From Telmatactis stephensoni (lineage: Eukaryota; Cnidaria; Anthozoa; Actiniaria; Isophelliidae): a DNA stretch of 64,000 bases. The DNA lies in contig JALIZF010001569.1 in NCBI GenBank assembly GCA_029948255.1, positions 1 through 64,000 of the forward strand, written 5' to 3'. Made by a program: the position numbers and the translations under genes. The notes beneath the pieces are model-generated. The model searched no databases, had not been told where the DNA came from, and saw only the letters and a list, made by a program, of their open reading frames with translations. Shown in pieces: positions 60,901 to 64,000 of this stretch (position 1 is the first letter of the stretch; each line of letters starts with the position of its first letter).

Positions 60901-62290
60901 AAGCTTTCGATCATGCTGCTCCCAGAAGTTGGCTAGCGCTGCCGCCTTTTAGACTTCAAGAAAAAGGTACAAAACATGGCACAGGGATAGTATTTGATGA
61001 GTTGGTATATTCTAGTTATCGACCTCACCGTATCTTTCCCAGCGGGGGAGGTAGCAAAATCGATGCAAAGGGGGGGATGGTCAGTATTTTAACTATTTTA
61101 ACAATTTTTACTAACATGCGCATGCACTTGCGATCCAAGTTACAAGAGCTAATATTGAATGATAATATTTGAGGTGCTAAACGATTTTCACTTTGGATCC
61201 AAGGAAAAAATTATGTTGGGGGGGGGGGGGGACTTTTACATTCATTGGGGAGGAGTAGTTCCTTCAGGTAGAATTCAGCTGGTCTTCCAGGAAGCCGGCG
61301 ACGGTGCACCCCCCCCCCCCCCCCCCCCTTCCACTAGTGCTGCGTTTTAAGAGCATTTAAAGCTGCTTAAAGCTACACGGAATCGGAATGGAAAAAAAAA
61401 CCTTCATGATACAAAATTGTATAGTACAAACATTTTCTTTAAGAATTAAGTGAAGTCGTTCTTTTAGCTTTAAATTACCTAACAATCGATCCTGGAGGAG
61501 CATAAACAATTCTTACTAGGGATAGGGGTGGCATTAATTATAACCCAAAACATTTAGTCCGTGAATGTGGGGAGAATATGCTAAAACACTCAATAACTGA
61601 CAGTGTACCTGTAACAGTAAGCTGTGCATGTACTTTACTCATAATCGGTGATCCAGAGTTCAATCCCAGTTGACATCCATACACCCCACTATCAGCTGTG
61701 GTAACACTAGTGATGACCAAAGTAGCTTTGGACTCACTACTTATTCGACTTTTTAAACTGACTGGGCATGCTGGGTCAATCGTCCATCCATCATATTTGT
61801 CTATATAAGCGATTCTTTGTGCATCAGGGTTATAAATGTCCCATCTTGGTGATTCAGAATCAAGCGTAGTCCCTCCATCAAGCTGATAGTCCCACACAAA
61901 CCTAGCAATTCCTCCTTTTACTACGTACAGTTTACTGGGAGGTTCTTGTGTGAATCTAACTGCTGCATCTACTGGAAAAAAAATGTTTTTGGATCAGATC
62001 TGATTTGGTTAACGTTGATTATACGTTTGATATATATCTATTGTAGTATCCAAGTATTTATATTGACCAAAGCATTTTTTCGATCAACTTCGTTTCTCAG
62101 TAGAACAGACCCTTCTCATTAGTCAATTTCCCTTGCTACGAAGGCCTCGAAACTAAATCAGATCTTCACATTACGTACATTACGTACAAGAGTATGTTAT
62201 CAACCTACCGACTACAGGCGGAAGTAGCATGGATATACCAAGGAATACAGCAACATAAACAGCGAGACACTGATGATATCCACAAGACAT
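37638..62290 (-). CDS. IgSF/FN3 transmembrane receptor with ITIM-type tail, paralog A (12 exons)
   Basis: Exons, minus strand: 62,290-62,209; 61,971-61,609; 58,300-58,022; 52,512-52,232; 51,368-50,963; 44,010-43,729; 43,306-43,037; 42,855-42,520; 40,555-40,505; 39,690-39,585; 39,309-39,285; 38,150-37,908 (open in frame to 37,638 past a TAG). Order: signal peptide, V-like Ig, four Ig, two FN3, Cys linker, one transmembrane helix, tyrosine-rich tail. All GT-AG, and phase 1 up to the TM exon. It should sit in the plasma membrane with adhesion- or recognition-type ectodomains and signal through phosphotyrosine. The closest described analogues I know are cnidarian allorecognition and other inhibitory IgSF receptors; the ligand is unknown. 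Lesions: Ig exon 4 is 281 bp and frameshifted, exon 5 holds an insertion, and the tail has an in-frame TAG. It may be a pseudogene, an allele with an alternative isoform, or an assembly-error victim. Confidence 0.8.
38220..38360. repeat. (CTTT)n and (ATTC)n microsatellites
   Basis: Pyrimidine-rich simple repeats in the intron before the tail exon. Confidence 0.9.
38365..39046. repeat. DNA element with 23-bp inverted ends (TTAAGG type)
   Basis: CTCAAGGTAGTTAAGGCCTG at the left and its inverse at the right. Inside are three copies of the palindrome GTCACGTGAC (38,521, 38,699 and 38,881). No coding potential. Confidence 0.8.
39055..39185. repeat. (CTTT)n/(TCTA)n/(TCTG)n microsatellite
   Basis: Simple tetranucleotide repeats, inside the intron between the microexon and the tail exon. 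Confidence 0.92.
39285..39309 (-). CDS. paralog A exon 11: 25-nt microexon
   Basis: A T-rich tract and CAAG acceptor precede 25 nt reading (R)KNDNTLYE, followed by the donor GTAAGT. It enters in phase 2 and leaves in phase 0. This is exactly what is needed to connect the TM exon to the tail exon, which otherwise clash in frame. The joint creates LYENT, a YxN (Grb2-SH2-type) motif. Confidence 0.7.
39425..39540. repeat. (GAAT)n microsatellite
   Basis: Tetranucleotide repeat just after the TM exon. Confidence 0.92.
39585..39690 (-). CDS. paralog A exon 10: transmembrane segment
   Basis: Encodes STVVGVLSAFLAVSLLVIIL followed by LVLYIWRIVKRTEQR, one hydrophobic helix with a basic stop-transfer. 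Acceptor TTTCAG, donor GTATTG. Confidence 0.88.
39922..40319. repeat. 400-bp foldback element
   Basis: CACTTTCATACCGTGAAGAC at the left faces its inverse at the right, with long imperfect arms. The centre contains GGGACA/TGTCCC. Confidence 0.85.
40505..40555 (-). CDS. paralog A exon 9: Cys-containing linker
   Basis: 51 bp, phase 1 in and out, reading GYTNCTCFSSTDQQIGY. Acceptor TTTCTAG, donor GTAAGT. It sits between the FN3 stalk and the membrane helix. Confidence 0.65.
40560..42519. other. intron 8 of paralog A
   Basis: Contains a foldback MITE with GCCGTGGCTACACGATTTTT ends (41,419-41,619) and a (GTT)n tract (42,075-42,125). No exon was recognised. Confidence 0.55.
42520..42855 (-). CDS. 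paralog A exon 8: FN3 domain and Thr-rich stalk
   Basis: 336 bp. PPSLPELNVAIHQTSVTLHW starts an FN3 domain; WSKPDENGGEITKYTIYKK and YSFIVTATNQHGES match FN3 B, C and F strands. A Thr-rich stretch (TTMTTTVTTSAG) follows. Confidence 0.88.
43037..43306 (-). CDS. paralog A exon 7: FN3 domain
   Basis: 270 bp. PPGPPNITVTNIEAASVTVRW, WTKPVYNGGSPIIQYKL and YEVKLYAKNVVGYG are typical FN3 strands. Phase 1 on both sides. Confidence 0.9.
43729..44010 (-). CDS. paralog A exon 6: Ig domain
   Basis: 282 bp. TITLKCVVASGFPSPDFTWY and SGDYGLYRCIATNVVGSD give the Cys-Trp-YxC pattern of an I/C2-type Ig domain. Two additional Cys (IPCNQC) could form an extra disulfide. Confidence 0.9.
44011..44450. other. intron 5 of paralog A, proximal part
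   Basis: Nothing recognised. The remaining intron (to 50,962) holds the elements listed below. Confidence 0.45.
44982..46857 (+). pseudogene. ZAD-like Cys4 protein gene, broken and interrupted
   Basis: It starts MSDNKENLSTRGR, then DICRLCNTNLRGKFGS and, in another frame, QVVCTTCARKLYNFREFYE. The CxxC...CxxC spacing resembles a ZAD-type zinc-binding domain. Further pieces (SIRVNSPGHRTASSRKS; DRVVNLVLKHRLVREEILDRL) are in other frames, so at least two single-base shifts are present. A TTAA-flanked element (45,611-46,635) lies within it; removing that element restores a continuous frame across the site. I cannot name the transposon superfamily. Confidence 0.55.
45611..46635. mobile_element. TTAA-flanked element carrying repeat R1
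   Basis: TTAACCCTTTGGTGCC at 45,611 and GGCACCAAAGGGTTAA ending at 46,635, about 16-bp inverted ends including the TTAA. It contains R1 copy b (45,785-46,100). TTAA target duplications are the piggyBac signature; no transposase is present. Confidence 0.78.
47321..47512. repeat. inverted repeat, 56-bp arms
   Basis: AACAAATAGAACATCTTTTT (47,321) faces its near-inverse ending GTTCTATTTGTT (47,512). Three CTGATTGGCT boxes lie in the flanks (47,110, 47,170, 47,550). Confidence 0.75.
47850..49057. repeat. TTAA-flanked element A (1.2 kb)
   Basis: TTAAGGTAGTTCGGGA at the left and TCCCGAACTACCTTAA at the right. The interior is AT-rich with no recognisable gene. Confidence 0.85.
49054..49883. repeat. 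TTAA-flanked element B (0.8 kb)
   Basis: TTAAGGACGTTCG and CGAACGTCCTTAA as inverted ends. It shares the TTAA at 49,054-49,057 with element A. No gene recognised. Confidence 0.82.
49884..50962. other. intron sequence with repeat debris and a duplicated Ig half
   Basis: Includes a poly-A run (~49,950), repeat pieces with TACTAAAACAATTAGAC (50,437-50,660), and at 50,814-50,939 (minus) a partial copy of the end of the Ig exon (VKRSDAGTYTCTASNE). That copy has no acceptor of its own and ends in a stop. Confidence 0.6.
50963..51368 (-). CDS. paralog A exon 5: Ig domain split by a retroposon-like insertion
   Basis: The first half (51,368-51,237) reads LSLACTADGYPVPTITWTKS. The second half (about 51,077-50,963) reads VKRSDTGTYKCTASNGVLAG and joins a GTAAGT donor. 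Between them lies a plus-oriented insertion with GCAGGCCTACATCAGCCGAA and an A/T-rich tail. With the insertion the frame hits a stop soon after TKSPATAI. Exon length is 406 bp, against 279-282 bp for its siblings. Confidence 0.78.
51078..51236 (+). mobile_element. short retroposon-like insertion in Ig exon
   Basis: GTGAGTGACAGCAGGCCTAC through AAATAAAGCATTTATTTTAT, ending in an A/T-rich tail. It looks like a 5'-truncated LINE or SINE 3' end. The exact borders and target duplication are unclear. Confidence 0.55.
51400..51604. repeat. foldback MITE
   Basis: GGGCCTCCACAGACCAGGGA at the left faces TAGTCTGTGGAGGCC at the right, next to exon 5. Confidence 0.8.
51792..51928. repeat. foldback MITE
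   Basis: ACTGAGTTAAGTGGGGCCGG faces GGCCCTCCCACTCAGT. Confidence 0.75.
52038..52145. repeat. foldback MITE
   Basis: GAGGGCGAGTT faces AACTCGCCCTC, with CTACCAGGGACAA inside. Related to 20,221-20,351. Confidence 0.7.
52232..52512 (-). CDS. paralog A exon 4: Ig domain with frameshift
   Basis: GFNIILKCQASGNPPATISW is in one frame; KSDAGKYICTAKNYYNGG is in another. The switch lies at 52,375-52,390, next to an AAAA run. The length is 281 bp, not a multiple of 3. Splice sites are intact. Either a real single-base indel or an assembly error. Confidence 0.82.
52520..53546. other. intron 3 of paralog A, proximal part
   Basis: Holds a small foldback (52,845-52,952, GAAACGTTCG arms) and no recognised exon. 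Confidence 0.5.
53547..53905. repeat. foldback element with G/C-run ends
   Basis: CCCGGGGGGGGGACTCCCAT at the left and its inverse with a long C run at the right. AAAGATACC recurs inside. Confidence 0.85.
53906..56004. other. intron 3 of paralog A, middle part
   Basis: No convincing gene. Minus-strand open frames at 55,793-55,542 (acidic, Asn/Thr-rich), 55,527-55,312 (two hydrophobic stretches) and 55,288-54,944 (basic) lie close together. They could be one decayed gene, but I recognise no family. Confidence 0.35.
56005..57746. repeat. TTAA-flanked 1.74-kb palindrome (element C)
   Basis: TTAAGGAGGCTTCCTACAAT at the left and its inverse at the right. The arms stay nearly complementary almost to the centre (~56,875), giving ~850-bp arms. 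No gene. Confidence 0.9.
57747..58021. other. intron 3 of paralog A, distal part
   Basis: Short intron remainder before the exon 3 donor. Nothing recognised. Confidence 0.4.
58022..58300 (-). CDS. paralog A exon 3: Ig domain
   Basis: 279 bp, phase 1 both sides. SDLSISCTAVGPPTPNVTWV and NGTVYECQAVNNPNQSP carry the canonical Cys, Trp and YxC. The donor joint makes VYYPP with the next exon, typical of linked Ig domains. Confidence 0.9.
58488..58925 (+). pseudogene. LINE (CR1/L2-like) reverse transcriptase C-terminal remnant
   Basis: The plus frame reads TTKVLVHAFVTSRLDNCNSF and then LLIELHWLPVDRATHYL, the region after the RT core in CR1/L2-type LINEs. Upstream VRNIGVVFDSTFA is separated by stops and frame changes. 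It is 5' and 3' truncated and inactive, in intron 2 of paralog A. Confidence 0.75.
58926..61608. other. intron 2 of paralog A, remainder
   Basis: Mostly AT-rich with no recognised exon. G13 and C20 runs (61,216-61,330) mark a possible decayed foldback. Confidence 0.45.
61609..61971 (-). CDS. paralog A exon 2: V-like Ig domain
   Basis: 363 bp. VRFTQEPPSKLYVVKGG, ARFVWDYQLDGG, IDPACPVSLKSRI, TTADSGVYGCQLGLNSGS, ending LTVTG. As in paralog B, the B-strand Cys position is Trp (FVWDY) and a separate Cys occurs in ACP. Confidence 0.9.
62209..62290 (-). CDS. paralog A exon 1: signal peptide
   Basis: 82 bp from ATG: MSCGYHQCLAVYVAVFLGIS followed by MLLPPVVG, donor GTAGGT in phase 1. One residue among the first 20 differs from paralog B. 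Confidence 0.9.
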
Positions 62291-63720
62291 GATAGTGGTT
62301 GTATTAAGGTTTTACAGACCACCAATTCTTCCTGTTAACATGTAGCTAGTAGATATAATGTGAACTGATGGTAGGCTGATACCAAGCTGTTTATATCATG
62401 TATGATAATTGCATTCATATTCTATTGTTTTCTACTTGATTAGTTTAACCACAGGAGCACACAGAGTGCTTTGACCTTCAGAATACTTACAGTAACGCAA
62501 GTCACTTGATTGTTGCCTGGCTGGGAAAACAAAGGAGTAAAATGAAGAAAAAGATGTGCGTGTGTTTAGACTAAGAGTACAAATCAGTTTCACCATGTGA
62601 TCTAGTCTGCGTATATTTAATTATCAAGTACAGGTTTCGATTTCATCACTAGATGAAAGTGAAAACAAATATTTCGTTTTGTCGTCAGTAGTAGAAAGCT
62701 TCCGTAGTAGAAAGCTTCTTGGTTCAGAATCGGATTAATAGTCAGTATTCTCTCTCTCCCAAAGAGTGTCCAGTTAAACACTTGATCTTTCTCTATTTTT
62801 CTAGCTATTCTTCTGCTTGATATATAAATTTTAGAATTTCATTTCCGTTTTTTTTGTTTTCATATTGCCTTTTCATATCCACTTTCGTGGACATTTTTTC
62901 TCAGCTGAATGATAAATTTTTAGTAGAATACTGTATGGTTGAGAGCACACGAAGGGCAATGTTTACCCATCATTTGAAGCTACAGCCTTAGCCAAAATTC
63001 TTTCGAACACGCTCCTCCCCAGTCTTAATGTTGGGTAGCTTGCAATAAGTGAATGGGGGCCAGGGAGCGCTTATGTAGTGGATGTTCGGGGATCATTGTC
63101 TAAGTCTGTCCCTACAGACGTTGTATTGGGGATTTTTCCGTTGCTCAACTTATCACAACGAAAACTAAAGTTAGGTCAAAAGTAGGTTGAATCATAGTTG
63201 AAAAATAGGTTGTTCACAAGCTGATACCTTCACTATTTCACATTTATTTACAAAACCCATACTTACCTTCGTGGAGGCTACTACATAGAACAGTTTAGCA
63301 TAAGAACAAATGTTAAAACGCATGCATGCATGTTTGGATGCAAGCCGAAACGTTTGATTTGAACCATTTCGCTTACATTTGTTTGTACATGATTTTGAGA
63401 AATTAGAAGCTTATTTTATTACCACTTAATAATTTTGGTCATCATAATTTGGTGTTCTCGACAAAAAAAGCGAAACTATAAGTCACGAGGAAACGTACGG
63501 CAGCATTCCGGAAAAACAGCATTTTCGCCTAAATATCGTGAATTAAATGGAAGACCTCGATGAACGCACGCTCGTACGCAATTACTGCAGGGATTGCAAC
63601 TACGTTGCTTGGTAACCATTACCCTTCACTGTCGAAATATATCATCTGGGAAAATTGCTTTTCATTCACAAAGTATTCGTGTTCCATGCCAATTGCAAAT
63701 GAGAACTAAGTAGTTAGTTA
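62291..63720 (-). promoter_or_regulatory. 5' flank of paralog A, with TATA-like box
   Basis: Collinear with the flank of paralog B. TATAAA on the minus strand at 62,395-62,390 lies about 100 bp before the ATG. A ~190-bp segment (62,655-62,870) is specific to this copy. Confidence 0.55.
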
Positions 63721-64000
63721 ACTGGCTATTCTACGTTGCTTGGTAAATACACCTATTTCAACAAACGTTGTCGGCAAAGGCCTACGCGACTCACCTGAAA
63801 GGAAGCATGGGTAAACATTACTAAAGCTATAAAACCACACAAATATCCACACCATAATTCAACTTCAGCTTGTCATGACCTAATACATCAAAGAGCTTCA
63901 TTTGCTGATGCTAAAATCAAGACCAATGCTAAAAAGAGAGGGAAATTTTGCAACTACCCATACTCCTTTTCGGTCTAGTCGGGTAGGCTTGAGACCTCTC
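63721..64000. other. window end, nothing recognised
   Basis: The similarity to the paralog B flank ends near 63,720. No gene or repeat is recognised after it. Confidence 0.4.

Overview
The window reads as nuclear DNA of a cnidarian, most likely an anthozoan, though a hydrozoan is not excluded. The evidence is intron-rich IgSF/FN3 receptor genes, Penelope-like retroelements (PLEs) carrying hammerhead ribozymes, a Ty3/gypsy element, an intron-containing Tc1/IS630-type transposase, and very many foldback elements and microsatellites. No bacterial-style operons, rRNA, tRNA or CRISPR arrays were seen. The assignment is an inference from gene families; no species can be named.

Layout. (1) 1-13,530 is a PLE graveyard with one fresh cluster. 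Three apparently identical 2,386-bp PLE units stand head to tail (4,160-11,265), each encoding a 708-aa RT/GIY-YIG protein, with a hammerhead ribozyme after every unit and a 5'-truncated inverted copy in front. Fragments of at least three other PLE-type families surround them, several with their own hammerhead motifs. (2) 13,528-24,868 is an 11.3-kb unit bounded by inverted arms of 2,041 and 1,772 bp. As read, the arms differ only by one 269-bp tandem repeat. Inside are a four-exon DDE transposase (plus strand, damaged) and a five-exon minus-strand gene for a PB1-like/SHOCT protein (damaged). (3) 25,237-27,145 holds the first two exons (signal peptide and V-type Ig) of a minus-strand receptor gene, paralog B, whose remaining exons are not visible. 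(4) 28,778-35,808 is a Ty3/gypsy LTR retrotransposon with matching 278-bp LTRs. (5) 36,255-37,225 is a 76-bp minisatellite. (6) 37,638-62,290 is paralog A on the minus strand. Twelve exons can be joined by splice sites and phase: signal peptide, V-like Ig, four more Ig domains, two FN3 domains, a short Cys linker, a transmembrane segment, a 25-nt microexon and a cytoplasmic tail rich in tyrosine motifs of ITIM type. Its introns are packed with foldback and TTAA-flanked elements, a LINE remnant and a Cys4-gene transposon. (7) 62,300-64,000 is the 5' flank of A, a diverged duplicate of the flank of B at 27,150-28,400.

How it fits together. A and B look like tandem duplicates of an immune- or allorecognition-like receptor separated by transposon expansion. 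A carries three lesions: a frameshift in one Ig exon, an insertion in another, and an in-frame TAG that cuts off 89 codons of tail. The damaged Ig exons lie between phase-1 introns, so skipping them would keep frame. Several genes here also carry single-base frameshifts, some at or near short homopolymers, so assembly error must be excluded before calling pseudogenes.
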